Shown here one piece after another: positions 7,966 through 17,199 of a stretch of DNA of 64,000 nt. Under the pieces are notes generated by a model that did not search any database, was not told the origin of the DNA, and saw only the letters and a program-made list of their open reading frames with translations. How positions within the stretch are numbered: position 1 is the first letter of the stretch; every line of letters begins with the position of its first letter. The translations under genes and the position numbers were made by a program. The stretch comes from Leucobacter zeae (GTDB taxonomy: Bacteria; Actinomycetota; Actinomycetes; Actinomycetales; Microbacteriaceae). The stretch lies in NCBI RefSeq assembly GCF_016758175.1, contig NZ_QYAB01000001.1, positions 1,323,162-1,387,161 of the forward strand, written 5' to 3'.

Positions 7966-9222
7966 ATGCCGGAACATCTTTTCAAACTCGACTCGTCGAA
8001 GAAGTTCACCGAGCAGGAGCAGGTGGGGCACAACCGCTGGCACCCCGAGATCCCGCCCGTCGCGACGGTGAAGCCGGGCGACAGCTTCCGCGTCGACTGC
8101 CGCGAGTGGTTCGACGGAGCGATCGTGAACGACGACTCGGCGCAGGACATCCTGGATGCCCCGCTGCTCACCGTGCACACGCTGAGCGGCCCGTTCCGGG
8201 TCGAGGGGGCGAAGCCCGGCGACCTGCTCGTGGTGGACATCCTCGACGTCGGGCCGATCCCGCAGGAGGACTCCGGCCCGCTCGCCGGCCAGGGCTGGGG
8301 CTACACCGGCATCTTCTCGAAGGGCAACGGCGGCAGCTTCCTCACCGATCAGTTCCCCGACGCCTACAAGGCGATCTGGGACTTCTCGGGCCAGACCGCG
8401 ACCTCCCGGCACATTCCCGGGGTCTCGTTCACGGGCATCATCCACCCCGGGCTCATGGGGACCGCGCCGTCGGCCGACCTGCTCGCGACCTGGAACAACC
8501 GGGAGGGCGCGCTCATCGCGACCGATCCCGACCGAGTGCCGCCGCTGGCGCTGCCGCCCGAGGCCGAGCACGCGATCCTCGGCGGCCTCGACCGCGGGGA
8601 GTGGGCGCGCGTCGGCTCCGAGGCGGCCCGGACCGCGCCGCCGCGTGAGAACGGCGGCAACCAGGACATCAAGAACTTCACCAAGGGCTCGCGCGTCTTC
8701 TACCCGGTGTTCGTCGACGGGGCGAACCTCTCGGTCGGCGACCTGCACTTCTCGCAGGGCGACGGCGAGATCACGTTCTGCGGCGCGATCGAGATGGGCG
8801 GGTTCATCGACCTGCGCGTCGACATCATCAAGGGCGGCATGGACACCTACGGGGTGCACGAGAACGCGATCTTCATGCCGGGCAACGTCGAGCCGAACTA
8901 CAGCCACTGGCTCGCGTTCTCGGGGACGTCGGTCACGCTGGACGGCGAGCAGCGCTACCTCGACTCGCACCTGTCGTACCAGCGCGCCTGCCTCCACGCG
9001 ATCGACTACCTGACGAAGTTCGGCTACTCGCCCGAGCAGGCGTACCTGCTGCTCGGCGCAGCGCCCATCGAGGGCCGGCTCTCGGGCGTCGTCGACATCC
9101 CGAACTCGTGCTCGACGGTGTATCTGCCGGTGGAGATCTTCGACTTCGACCCGCGCCCGTCGGCGTCGGGCCCGTTCCAGATCGACCCGGGCATCGGCGC
9201 TCCGCGCGCCGCCGACAAGTAG
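7966..9222 (+). CDS. fmdA: Formamidase (acetamidase/formamidase family)
   Basis: The enzyme hydrolyses formamide to formate and ammonia in the cytosol. The 418-residue product matches the family in length and pattern: it begins MPEHLFKLDSSKKF, has GHNRWHPEIPP, HPGLMGTAPS, a glycine-rich FSQGDGEITFCGAIEMGG segment with a conserved-type Cys, and ends in SSGPFQIDPG-like sequence. The ATG at 7966 has an AGGAGC site. It is the last gene of amiS-fmdB-fmdA, 88 bp after fmdB. Acetamide cannot be excluded as substrate, but the FmdB neighbour favours formamide. Confidence 0.92.
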   Translation: MPEHLFKLDSSKKFTEQEQVGHNRWHPEIPPVATVKPGDSFRVDCREWFDGAIVNDDSAQDILDAPLLTVHTLSGPFRVEGAKPGDLLVVDILDVGPIPQEDSGPLAGQGWGYTGIFSKGNGGSFLTDQFPDAYKAIWDFSGQTATSRHIPGVSFTGIIHPGLMGTAPSADLLATWNNREGALIATDPDRVPPLALPPEAEHAILGGLDRGEWARVGSEAARTAPPRENGGNQDIKNFTKGSRVFYPVFVDGANLSVGDLHFSQGDGEITFCGAIEMGGFIDLRVDIIKGGMDTYGVHENAIFMPGNVEPNYSHWLAFSGTSVTLDGEQRYLDSHLSYQRACLHAIDYLTKFGYSPEQAYLLLGAAPIEGRLSGVVDIPNSCSTVYLPVEIFDFDPRPSASGPFQIDPGIGAPRAADK

Positions 9223-9307
9223 GAGGGGGCGCGCCGCGCATCGCCGCGCGCCTCGGCCTCGGATGGGAGCCGCGGTGATCCGCCCTCGGGCGGGTCGCCG
9301 CGGCTTC

Positions 9308-9331
9308 TGTGTGTGTCTGTGTGTGTGTGTG
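9308..9331. repeat. TG dinucleotide microsatellite
   Basis: Twelve dinucleotides of TG with one TC interruption. It lies 42 bases before the palindrome array and is unusual in such a GC-rich sequence. Confidence 0.9.
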
Positions 9332-9372
9332 GCGGGCGCCGGGTCGCCGGGGCGCTGGCGCGGGGAGCTGCG

Positions 9373-9930
9373 CGAAGTCACTCGCGAGTGAGTTGGCGTT
9401 GGGTGCGGGCGCCTGAACCGGCACGAACTCACTCGCGAGCGGTGCGGTGCGGGTGGGGCGTGTGCGTGTGAGGGCGCACCGACTGACTCGCGAGTGAGTG
9501 GGTGCTGGCCGGGTGCGGTGGAACCGGCACCAACTGACTCGGACAGAGGCTCGGGCACGGAGCGGGGCGGCGTGCGTGCGTGCGTGAGCGCACGAACTCA
9601 CTCGCACGTGGCGCGGTGCGGGTGGGGTGCATGTGAGTGCCCACCGACTGACTCGCGAGTGAGTGGGTGCTGATCGGGTGCGGTGGAATCGGTACGAACT
9701 GACTCGGACTCGGGCGCGGGCGCGGGCACGGAGCGCAGCGGCGTGCATGCGTGCGCGCACGAACTCACTCGCGAGTGAGTTCGTGCTGGATGCGGGCTCT
9801 CGGACCGGCACGAACTCACTCGCGAGTGGTGCGGTGCGGTGGGGGTGCGTGAGTGCGCACCGACTGACCCGCGAGTGAGTGGATGCTGATTCGGTGCGGG
9901 TGATGATGTGCGAAGTCACTCGCGAGTGAG
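9373..9930. repeat. Palindrome array, 11 units of about 51 bp
   Basis: The octamer CTCGCGAG occurs exactly at 9381, 9432, 9487, 9652, 9768, 9819 and 9919. Decayed versions sit at 9538, 9601, 9703 and 9868. Spacings are 51, 55, 51, 63, 51, 51, 65, 51, 49 and 51 bp. Most copies extend to ACTCACTCGCGAGTGAGT or close to it; the copy at 9757-9786 is a perfect 30-bp palindrome. The sequences between copies fall into two related kinds, so this is a decayed tandem satellite and not a set of unique spacers. Its role is unknown; a protein-binding array is one possibility. Confidence 0.9.
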
Positions 9931-10007
9931 CTTTTGCGGATGAGTCTCAGAGGCCTTCGCTCGGACGGCGGTTCCCGGTTCCCGGTTCCGGATCCCGGAT
10001 CGCCCAG

Positions 10008-10068
10008 CCACTACGGGCGCGCCGAGATGGCATCGGCACAGATGCCATTTCGGCGGGCCGGTAGTGTG
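10008..10068. repeat. Long inverted repeat, family 1 (copy A)
   Basis: The arms 10010-10034 and 10041-10065 pair over 25 bases with three mismatches around a six-base loop. The core GCCGAGATGGCATC matches the perfect hairpin at 60272-60329, 50 kb away, so this is a dispersed palindromic element. Confidence 0.85.
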
Positions 10069-10147
10069 CCGGGGAGTGCACTGCAGGACCGGTAAGGGGT
10101 CGGCGAGGGGCGCGGCGGTGCCCGGCGGCAGTGCGGAGAGGCCCGCG

Positions 10148-10185
10148 GCGGTGCACGGTGTTCGCCTCCGTACACCGTGCACCGC
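10148..10185 (-). terminator. Hairpin downstream of fdhF
   Basis: Arms GCGGTGCACGGTGT (10148-10161) and its exact complement (10172-10185) enclose a ten-base loop. There is no T-run. It may end fdhF transcription 65 bases past the stop codon. A further partial copy of the arm follows at 10186-10200. Confidence 0.45.
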
Positions 10186-10225
10186 GCACCGTGCACCGCG
10201 AAACCGCGACCGTGACGAAGCTACG

Positions 10226-10258
10226 GCCGGGACTACACGACAGCCGGGACTACACGAC
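10226..10258. repeat. 16-bp tandem duplication at the fdhF 3' end
   Basis: GCCGGGACTACACGAC occurs at 10226-10241 and 10243-10258. The right copy covers the fdhF stop codon, so the duplication has copied the end of the gene into the spacer. Confidence 0.85.
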
Positions 10259-12574
10259 GACCGGGCGGCCGACCCCGACCGGGGTGGACGACGGCTCGAG
10301 GCGGATCACGACGGCCTTCGACACCGGAGTGTTGCTCTCGAGCGCGACGCTGTCGAGCGGCACGAGCACGTTCGCCTCCGGGAAGTAGGCCGCAGCGCAG
10401 CCGCGCGCGGTCGGGAACGCCACGGTGCGGAAGCCGCGGAGCACGCGGTCCGGCTGATCCTTCCACTCGCTGAAGATGTCGACCGTCTGGCCGTCGGCCA
10501 GCCCGAGCTCGGCGAGGTCGTCGGGGTGCACGAAGATGACCGAGCGGCCCTTCTTGATGCCGCGGTAGCGGTCGTTCAGGCTGTAGATCGTGGTGTTGAA
10601 CTGGTCGTGCGAGCGCATGGTCTGCAGCAGCAGGCGCCCGGGCGGGCACTCGACGGGTTCGAGCTCGTTCACCGTGATGCGGGCCTTGCCGGTCGCGGTG
10701 TCGAACCGGCGTTCGTCGCGCGGGCCGTTCGGCAGCACGAAGCCGTCGCGGCGGCGGGTCTTCTCGTTGTAGTCCTCGCACCCGGGCACGACGCGCGAGA
10801 TGTGGTCGCGGATCACGTCGTAGTTCTCGATCATGCCGAGCCAGTCGATGCCGTAGCGGTCGCCGAGCGTCGCGTGCGCGATCCCGCAGACGATCGCGAC
10901 CTCCGAGCGCACCTCGTCGGAGATCGGCTCGACCTGGCCGTGCGAGGCGTGCACGGCGCACACCGAGTCCTCGACGGTGATGTATTGCGGGCCCGAGACC
11001 TGCATGTCGACCTCGGTGCGGCCGAGCACCGGCAGGATCAGCGCCTCCTCGCCCGTGATCACGTGGGACCGGTTGAGCTTCGTCGACAGCTGCACGCTGA
11101 GGCGCGTCTTGCGCATCGCCGATTCGGCGAGGTTCGTGTCCGAGATGGCGCCGAGGAGGTTGCCGCCGAGGCCGACCCAGACCTTGATCCTGCCCTCGTC
11201 GAGCGCCCGGATGCCGTGCACGGCATCGACGCCGTGGTCGCGGGGCGGATCGAACCCGAACTCCGCCCCGAGGGCGTCCATGAACGAGTCGGGCATCTGC
11301 TCCCAGACGCCCATCGTGCGGTCGCCCTGCACGTTCGAGTGCCCGCGGATCGGGGAGGCGCCCGCGCCAGGCTTGCCCATGTTGCCGCGGAGCAGCAGCA
11401 GATTGATGATCTCCTTGATCGTCGCCACGCCCTGGCGCTGCTGGGTGATGCCCATGGCCCAGGCGATGATGACGCGCTTCGAGCCGAGATAGCGGTCCGC
11501 GAGCTCGTCGATCTCCGCGCTCGAGAGCCCCGTGGCCTGCTCGACCGCCCGCTCGTCGACCTGCGCGATATGCTCGGCGAACGCCTCGAAGCCGTCGCAG
11601 TGCCGCGCGATGAAGTCGTGGTCGAGCACGGTGCCGGGAGCGGCGGCCTCCGCCGCGAGCACCCGCTTCGAGACCGCCTGGAGCAGGGCCATATCGCCGC
11701 CCGAGCGGATCTTGAGGAACTGATCGGCGATCTGCGTCGGCTTCCCGACGTAGCCGCGCACGCGCTGCGGATCCTTGTAGCCGATGAGGCCGGCCTCGGG
11801 CAGCGGGTTCACCGCCACGATCTTCGCGCCGTTCTCCTTCGCCTCCTGCAGCGCGGTGAGCATGCGCGGGTGGTTCGTGCCGGGGTTCTGCCCCATGATG
11901 ATGATGAGGTCGGACTCGAGGAAGTCGTTGTAGGCGATCGTCGACTTGCCGATGCCGACCGAGTACTGCATCGCGGTGCCCGTCGATTCGTGGCACATGT
12001 TCGAGCAATCGGGCAGGTTGTTCGTGCCGTAGGCCCGCGAGAAGAGCTGGTAGGCGAACGCGGCCTCGTTCGACGCGCGTCCGCTCGTGTAGAACGAGGC
12101 CTCGTTCGGGTCGTCCAGCGCGCCCAGATGCTCTGCGACGATGCTGAAGGCGCGATCCCAGCTGACGGGCTCGTAGTGGTCGGAGCCCTTCGCCTTGTAG
12201 AGGGGCTCGACGATGCGGCCCTGCATGCCGAGCCAGTACTCGGTCTTGTCCTCGAGCGAGGCGAGCGAGTGCTCCTTCCAGAACGCGCGCCCGATCTTCA
12301 GCGGCGTGGCCTCCCACGTGACGGCCTTGCCGCCGTTCTCGCAGAACTCGGCGATCTTGCGGTGTCCCGGGTCGGGCCACGCGCAGCTCATGCAGTCGAA
12401 GCCGTCCTTCTGGTTGAGCTTCAGCATGAGCTTCGCGGTGCGAGCGAGGCCCATCTGCATGACGGCAGGCTCCATCGAGTGGAATACGCCGCCCATGCCC
12501 GCTGCGTAGTCCTTCGGGGGAGTGACCTCGATCTCGGCGTCGGAGAAGTCCTCGCGCGGTGCCTGGGGGCTCAT
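10250..12574 (-). CDS. FdhF/YdeP-family molybdopterin oxidoreductase
   Basis: This is a bis-MGD molybdoenzyme related to formate dehydrogenase alpha subunits; the YdeP branch has no firmly known substrate. The 774-residue product has a reduced N-terminal cluster region (Cys61 and Cys64 in FDCMSC, Cys78), [13 protein letters not shown], and the metal-site region [13 protein letters not shown] with Cys in place of selenocysteine. Later come [28 protein letters not shown] and a C-terminal MGD-binding domain ([12 protein letters not shown]). It overlaps fdhD by four bases. Formate as substrate is suggested by fdhD and the nearby formamidase but is not proven. Confidence 0.85.
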   Translation of the reverse strand: MSPQAPREDFSDAEIEVTPPKDYAAGMGGVFHSMEPAVMQMGLARTAKLMLKLNQKDGFDCMSCAWPDPGHRKIAEFCENGGKAVTWEATPLKIGRAFWKEHSLASLEDKTEYWLGMQGRIVEPLYKAKGSDHYEPVSWDRAFSIVAEHLGALDDPNEASFYTSGRASNEAAFAYQLFSRAYGTNNLPDCSNMCHESTGTAMQYSVGIGKSTIAYNDFLESDLIIIMGQNPGTNHPRMLTALQEAKENGAKIVAVNPLPEAGLIGYKDPQRVRGYVGKPTQIADQFLKIRSGGDMALLQAVSKRVLAAEAAAPGTVLDHDFIARHCDGFEAFAEHIAQVDERAVEQATGLSSAEIDELADRYLGSKRVIIAWAMGITQQRQGVATIKEIINLLLLRGNMGKPGAGASPIRGHSNVQGDRTMGVWEQMPDSFMDALGAEFGFDPPRDHGVDAVHGIRALDEGRIKVWVGLGGNLLGAISDTNLAESAMRKTRLSVQLSTKLNRSHVITGEEALILPVLGRTEVDMQVSGPQYITVEDSVCAVHASHGQVEPISDEVRSEVAIVCGIAHATLGDRYGIDWLGMIENYDVIRDHISRVVPGCEDYNEKTRRRDGFVLPNGPRDERRFDTATGKARITVNELEPVECPPGRLLLQTMRSHDQFNTTIYSLNDRYRGIKKGRSVIFVHPDDLAELGLADGQTVDIFSEWKDQPDRVLRGFRTVAFPTARGCAAAYFPEANVLVPLDSVALESNTPVSKAVVIRLEPSSTPVGVGRPVVV

Positions 12575-13497
12575 GATGCAACTGCTTTCTCGACTGGGCG
12601 GGGTGCGGCTGCGTCGTGCTGCGTCAGCTGCGGCGCCGAGACCGGATCGGAGACGGGTTCGGGGTTCGGATCGCCGCCGCGGATGCGGTCGGCACGGCTG
12701 TAGACGACCATCGAGTCGCCGCGCAGGAAGCCCACGAGGGTGAGTCCCGACTCGGTCGCGAGTTCTGCGGCCAGCGAGGACGGGGCGGAGACCGCTGCGA
12801 GCACGGGGATCCCCGCCATGAGCGCCTTCTGCGTGAGCTCGAAGCTCGCGCGGCCGGACACCATGAGCACGGTGCCGTGGGCGGGGAGCCGCCCCTGCAT
12901 GAGCGCCCAGCCGACCACCTTGTCGACCGCGTTGTGACGCCCCACGTCCTCCCGCACGACGAGCGCTTCACCGGTGCGCGCGTCGAAGAGGCCGGCCGCG
13001 TGGAGGCCGCCGGTGCGCTCGAAGACGGCCTGCTGCTCGCGCAGGGCGTCCGGGAAACCGGTGAGCATCTCCGCGTCGACGGAGCAGTCGTCGGCGTCGA
13101 CCGTGAAGCGCGAGGCGGTGTGGACGGCCTCGATCGACGCCTTGCCGCAGAGCCCGCACGAGCTCGTCGTGTAGAAGGAGCGCTCGAGGCTGGGGTCGGG
13201 CGGTGCGACGCCCTGGCCGAGGGCGACGTCGAGCACGTTGTAGGTGTTCTCCTCGCCCTCCGCGGAGCAGTGGATCGCGGCGGCGAAGTGCTCGGCCGCG
13301 TGGATGACCCCCTCCGACACGAGGAACCCGGCGGCGAGCTCGACGTCGTGGCCCGGAGTGCGCATCGTGACCGCGAGCGGCCTGCCGGCCACTCGGATCT
13401 CGAGCGGTTCCTCGACGGCCAGGAAATCGGCGCGGCTGCGGGGCGATCCGCCGACCGTGAGGCGGGTCACTCTTCTCCGTGCGGCGATGCGGGACAC
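12571..13497 (-). CDS. fdhD: Formate dehydrogenase accessory sulphurtransferase FdhD
   Basis: FdhD passes sulphur from a cysteine desulphurase to the Mo cofactor before insertion into formate dehydrogenases. The 308-residue product carries the sulphur-relay motif SCGLCGK at about residues 113-119, EEPLEIRV, and [16 protein letters not shown]. The C-terminal 30 residues are Pro/Ala-rich and probably disordered. Translation probably starts at a GTG (13497). Its stop overlaps the start of the FdhF-like gene (ATGA), so the maturase and its likely client are coupled. It is divergent from moeA copy 2 across about 77 bp. Confidence 0.94.
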   Translation of the reverse strand: MSRIAARRRVTRLTVGGSPRSRADFLAVEEPLEIRVAGRPLAVTMRTPGHDVELAAGFLVSEGVIHAAEHFAAAIHCSAEGEENTYNVLDVALGQGVAPPDPSLERSFYTTSSCGLCGKASIEAVHTASRFTVDADDCSVDAEMLTGFPDALREQQAVFERTGGLHAAGLFDARTGEALVVREDVGRHNAVDKVVGWALMQGRLPAHGTVLMVSGRASFELTQKALMAGIPVLAAVSAPSSLAAELATESGLTLVGFLRGDSMVVYSRADRIRGGDPNPEPVSDPVSAPQLTQHDAAAPRPVEKAVAS

Positions 13498-13574
13498 ACC
13501 TCTTGGATAGCATTGAACGACGACGAGAGCAAGGCCGCGCCCGGTCCGGGCGCGGGCCGGAAAGGGCGGTGCGC

Positions 13575-14846
13575 GTGCGCGTGACGGCGACGGAGCACCT
13601 GGAATGGATCCTCGCGCGCATCGCCAGGACCGATGCGGTGCGCGTGCCGATCGCCGCCGCGCACGGGGCGGTGCTCGCGGAGGACGTCCGTTCCGGCGTC
13701 GCGCTCCCGCTCTGGGACAACTCGGCGATGGACGGCTACGCGCTCCGCGCCGCGGACGTCCGCGACGCGACCGTCGAGCGACCGGTCGGGCTGCGGGTCG
13801 TGGGAGAGGTGCTCGCCGGGAGCGCCGAGGATCCGCGGATCCCGTCGGGTTCGGCGGTGCGGATCATGACCGGTGCCCCGGTGCCGACCGATGCGGACGC
13901 CGTGCTGCCGGTCGAGTCGACGGCCGCTGACCTCGCGGGATCGGCCTGGGCGGTGGACGAGGTGCGCGCCCTCGCGCCCGTCTCCGCGGGCGCGCACATT
14001 CGGAGGCGGGGCGAGGACGCGCCGGAGGGGGCGGTGCTCGCGCGCGCGGGCGACCGACTCGGCGCCGCCCGAGTCTCCGCGCTCGCCGCGGCCGGCATCG
14101 CGCGCGTCGCGGTCGCACGAGCGCCGCGGGTCGCCGTGCTCGCGACGGGATCAGAACTGCGCGATCCCGGATCGCCGCTCGAGCGCGGGCAGATCCCCGA
14201 ATCGAACTCGGTCCTCATCGCCGGCATGCTGCGCGAAGCCGGGATCGAGCCGGCGCTCGTGCGGCGCGGTGAGGACGACGCGACGGCGCTCGCGGCCTGG
14301 TTCGCCGAGCACTCGCGGGCGTACGACTGCATCATCACGACGGGCGGTGTCGGGCCGGGCACGCACGACGTGGTGCGGATCGCGCTCGAGGGCGCCCCGG
14401 GCGTGCGCGCCGTCCGCGTGGCGGTGCGCCCCGGTCAGCCGCAGTGCTGCGGCAGGCTCGGGGTCGCGCGCGACGGCGCGTTCGTGTTCGGCCTGCCGGG
14501 GAACCCGGTCAGCGCCGCCGTCAGCTTCGAACTGTTCGTGCGCCCGGCGCTGCTGGCGATGCAGGGCGCTTCGGTGCGGCACCGCGTGCGGGTCCCCGCC
14601 CGCGCGGCGACGGGGTGGCCGGGCCGGAGCGACCGGCTGCAGGTGCTCCCGGTCGTGGTCGCCGATGCGCCCGAAACCGATGCGGCCGCGCACCCCGGGC
14701 TGCGCTGCGCGCCCGCGGTGGATCCCGGTTCCGTCTCCCACTCGGTCGGCGGGCACGGCGCCGCGGACGGGTACGCGCTCGTGCCCGAGGGCGTCGGCGA
14801 CGTCGCCGAGGGCGACATGGTCGACGTGATCCTGGTGTCGCGATGA
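13575..14846 (+). CDS. moeA: Molybdopterin molybdenumtransferase MoeA (copy 2)
   Basis: A second MoeA, 423 residues from a GTG at 13575, eight bases after AAAGGG; GTG codons at 13569 and 13581 are alternatives. It has [26 protein letters not shown] and [10 protein letters not shown], but the usual TSGGVS loop reads [11 protein letters not shown]. The C-terminal domain is shorter and diverged compared with copy 1. It heads an operon with mobA (ATGA overlap) and a DUF6457 gene, opposite fdhD. This points to a role in making the bis-MGD cofactor for the neighbouring FdhF-like enzyme, which is inference. Confidence 0.9.
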   Translation: MRVTATEHLEWILARIARTDAVRVPIAAAHGAVLAEDVRSGVALPLWDNSAMDGYALRAADVRDATVERPVGLRVVGEVLAGSAEDPRIPSGSAVRIMTGAPVPTDADAVLPVESTAADLAGSAWAVDEVRALAPVSAGAHIRRRGEDAPEGAVLARAGDRLGAARVSALAAAGIARVAVARAPRVAVLATGSELRDPGSPLERGQIPESNSVLIAGMLREAGIEPALVRRGEDDATALAAWFAEHSRAYDCIITTGGVGPGTHDVVRIALEGAPGVRAVRVAVRPGQPQCCGRLGVARDGAFVFGLPGNPVSAAVSFELFVRPALLAMQGASVRHRVRVPARAATGWPGRSDRLQVLPVVVADAPETDAAAHPGLRCAPAVDPGSVSHSVGGHGAADGYALVPEGVGDVAEGDMVDVILVSR

Positions 14847-15559
14847 GCGGCGCGGGGCTGCTGGGGGGCGATCCGGACGGCACGGAGCCGGGCGCACTCG
14901 ACGCGATCGTGCTCGCGGGCGGCCGCGGCAGCCGGCTCGGAGGGGTCGACAAGGCGGCGGTGGAGCTCGGGGGAGCGCGCCTGGTGGACCGCGCGGTGGC
15001 GGCCGCCCGAGCGGCGGGCGCCGCCCATGTCGTGGTGGTGGGTCCGGAGAGCGCTCGAGCGATCGGGACGACCGTCGTACGCGAGGACCCGCCCTTCGCC
15101 GGCCCGCTCGCCGCGCTCGCCGCCGCGCTGCCCGTCGTGGAGGCGCCTCGGCTGCTCCTGCTCTCGTGCGATCTCGTCGATCCGGCGCTCGCGTGCCGGG
15201 CGCTGCTCGAGGCGGACGCCGTCGGACGCGGGGAGTGGGACGGCCGGATCCTGGTGGACCCGGCCGGCCGGATGCAGTGGCTCGCCGGCCTCTACCGCAC
15301 CGAGGCGCTGCGCTCCGGGATCGCGGGATGCGCAGGCGGAGTGCGGGACGCGCCCCTCAGACGGCTGTTCGTCGGACTCGACCTGCTGGCGGTCGCGGCA
15401 CCGGAGTCCGCGACCGCCGACATCGACGACCCCGAGGACCTCGCCCGGGCACGCGCCGGGATCGATGCCGGCGCGGCCCGCCGGGACGAGGATGCCCCCG
15501 CCCGGGGCGCGGCCGCCAGGGGCGGGAACGGGGCGCACGGTGCGCCGCCCTCGAACTGA
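14843..15559 (+). CDS. mobA: Molybdenum cofactor guanylyltransferase MobA
   Basis: MobA joins GMP to Mo-molybdopterin to make MGD, the cofactor form used by FdhF-type enzymes. The 238-residue product has the nucleotidyltransferase signature LAGGRGSRLGGVDKAAV at about residues 24-40, VREDPPFAGPLAAL, and the metal-site Asp in LLSCDLVDP. The last 30 residues are Ala/Gly-rich and not conserved. The ATG lies inside the moeA stop. Its position beside fdhD/fdhF fits the need for MGD. Confidence 0.88.
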   Translation: MSGAGLLGGDPDGTEPGALDAIVLAGGRGSRLGGVDKAAVELGGARLVDRAVAAARAAGAAHVVVVGPESARAIGTTVVREDPPFAGPLAALAAALPVVEAPRLLLLSCDLVDPALACRALLEADAVGRGEWDGRILVDPAGRMQWLAGLYRTEALRSGIAGCAGGVRDAPLRRLFVGLDLLAVAAPESATADIDDPEDLARARAGIDAGAARRDEDAPARGAAARGGNGAHGAPPSN

Positions 15560-15594
15560 TGAGACCCGACGCACGGAGCCAGAAGGAGCGAACG

Positions 15595-15876
15595 ATGCCC
15601 ACCACCCCCCGACACCTGCCGCCCGAGGCGCTCGACGAGTGGCTGCAGGTCGCGGCCGACGAGCTCGGCCTCGACGTCTCCGACGTGCGGATCGGCACGG
15701 TGCTCGACGTCGCCCGCGACGTCGCGCACGGCGTCGCCCGGCCCGCGGCCCCGCTCACGACGTTCCTGCTCGGCATCGCGGTCGGCCGCACGGAGGACCC
15801 CGCTGCGCTCGCCGCCTGCGCCGAGCGGGTCACCGCCCTGGCGGCACGGTGGGAGGCCGAGCACGCGGAGCCGTAG
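15595..15876 (+). CDS. DUF6457 protein, molybdopterin-linked
   Basis: A 93-residue helical protein starting MPTTPRHLPPEALDEWLQ. The middle is the DUF6457 pattern: LGLDVSDVRIGTVLDVARDV, then HGVARPAAPLTTFLLGIAVG. In actinobacteria this domain is found beside or fused to MobA or FdhD; its biochemical job is unknown. AAGGAG stands six bases before the ATG. It is the last gene of the moeA-mobA operon, 35 bp after mobA, and ends 48 bp before the convergent potD-like gene. Confidence 0.75.
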   Translation: MPTTPRHLPPEALDEWLQVAADELGLDVSDVRIGTVLDVARDVAHGVARPAAPLTTFLLGIAVGRTEDPAALAACAERVTALAARWEAEHAEP

Positions 15877-15924
15877 GCGGCCGGGATCCCGGATCCCGAC
15901 GGCGGCGCCCGCCCGCGGCCGGCG

Positions 15925-17127
15925 TCAGACGCCGAGGATCTTCTGGTACGCCTGCGTGTACCGGTTGTCCTCCTGGGCGGTGAGCGAGCGCATGTCGGAG
16001 ATGCGCTTCGACATCTCCTCGTCGGGGAAGATCAGCGGGTTCTCGGCGAGTTCGGGAGTGTCGGACTGCGCCATCGCCTCGCGGGCCCCGGCCACCGGCG
16101 TCACGTACTGGACGTAGGCGGCGACCTGCGCGGCGACCTCGGGCTCGTAGTAGTAGTCGATCAGCTCGTGCACCTGATCGAAGGCCTCGACGGCCTTCGG
16201 CATCGAGAACGAGTCGACGAACACCGACGCGCCCGACTCGGGCACGACGAACTTCCAGATCTCCTCTCCGGCCTCCTCGTTGAGGATGGCGATATCGCCC
16301 GACCAGGCCATCCCCGCCCAGACGTTCTCCTGCTCGAGGTCCTGCGTGTAGGAGTTGCCCTTGACCGTGGCGACCTGCCCGCTCGTGATGTGCTGCTCGG
16401 CCACGGCGAGCGCGGCGTAGAACTCGTCGTCGCCCCAGTCGCCCTCGATGTCGACGCCCTGCTCGAGCATGATGAGCGCGAGTGTGTCGTCCTGCTCCGT
16501 CAGCAGGTTGACCTTGCCCTTCAGCGCAGGATCCCAGAGGTCGGAGACCTCGCGCACGCCCTTGGGGTAGAGCTGCGTGTTGTAGACGAGGCCCGTCATC
16601 CCCGCCTGATAGGGGATCGACCAGACCCGGTCGGGGTCGAAGGACGCGTTCTTGACCATGTCGATCATCTGCGACTCGACGTTCGGCAGGAGCGAGCGGT
16701 CGAACTGCCGCAGCTGCTGCTGCTCGACCAGTCGCACCGTGGTCGTGTCGGAGGGCACGATCACGTCGTACCCGGTGTCCTGCCCGAGCTTGAGCTGGTC
16801 CTTGATCTTCGCGATGAAGGTCTTGTTGTCGTCGATGTCCTCGAAGTACTCGACGCGGATGTTCGTCTGCTCCATGAAATCGTTGAGCGAGGGCCAGTCG
16901 CCCGTCTCCTCGTCGTAGTCGAGGTAGTACGTCCAGTTCGCCCAGCGGACCGTGCCGCCGGAGCCGTCGCCCGGGCCGCTCGACCCCGCGCACGCGGCGA
17001 GCGACGAGGCTCCGAGCGCGGCGGCCCCGATCCCGAGCCCCCGGAACAGCTGGCGCCGGTTCATCCTCGCGGCGCGGATCCTGCCCACCATCGCCTCGAC
17101 CACGGGATCGATCGGCTGTCCGTGCAT
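15925..17127 (-). CDS. PotD-like polyamine-binding lipoprotein (orphan)
   Basis: A 400-residue extracellular solute-binding protein of the spermidine/putrescine type. It has a twin-arginine-like start (MNRRQLFRG, about residue 22), a hydrophobic stretch and lipobox LAAC, so it is probably a Tat-exported lipoprotein. The binding domain begins VRWANWTYYLDYDEETGDWP and contains KIKDQLKLGQDTGYDVI. AAAGGAGG precedes the ATG at 17127. It is a close paralogue of the PotD at 23135-24325 but has no transporter genes beside it. It may share the PotABC at 24.3-27.2 kb or have a different ligand. Confidence 0.88.
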   Translation of the reverse strand: MHGQPIDPVVEAMVGRIRAARMNRRQLFRGLGIGAAALGASSLAACAGSSGPGDGSGGTVRWANWTYYLDYDEETGDWPSLNDFMEQTNIRVEYFEDIDDNKTFIAKIKDQLKLGQDTGYDVIVPSDTTTVRLVEQQQLRQFDRSLLPNVESQMIDMVKNASFDPDRVWSIPYQAGMTGLVYNTQLYPKGVREVSDLWDPALKGKVNLLTEQDDTLALIMLEQGVDIEGDWGDDEFYAALAVAEQHITSGQVATVKGNSYTQDLEQENVWAGMAWSGDIAILNEEAGEEIWKFVVPESGASVFVDSFSMPKAVEAFDQVHELIDYYYEPEVAAQVAAYVQYVTPVAGAREAMAQSDTPELAENPLIFPDEEMSKRISDMRSLTAQEDNRYTQAYQKILGV

Positions 17128-17199
17128 CTTGCTTCCTCCTTTGGAAACGCGCGCCGCCCCTGCGGCGGACCGTGTCCCCATCCTCACACAGGCGCCGCG

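Larger units (their letters stand above)
9223..10249. other. 1-kb non-coding tract between convergent fmdA and fdhF
   Basis: No gene is supported here. From left to right it holds a TG microsatellite, an eleven-unit palindrome array of about 51-bp period, a CGGTTCC-like direct repeat near 9967-9992, a long inverted repeat, a hairpin of 14-bp stems and a 16-bp tandem duplication that enters the fdhF 3' end. Open frames across it are low-complexity and change frame inside the array. Confidence 0.8.

Noticed and set aside
8933-9919. Repetitive protein encoded across the array on the minus strand
   Set aside because: A period of 51 is divisible by three, which keeps frames open and gives repeated peptides, but spacings of 55, 65 and 49 bp change the frame and there is no start signal or compositional support.
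9373-9930. Palindrome array as a CRISPR
   Set aside because: The repeats are palindromic and decayed, the period is only about 51 bp, the intervening segments are related to each other, and no cas gene is near.
10064-12703. 879-codon plus-strand frame across the FdhF-like gene
   Set aside because: The opposite strand encodes a complete molybdoenzyme with all motifs; the plus-strand translation has none.
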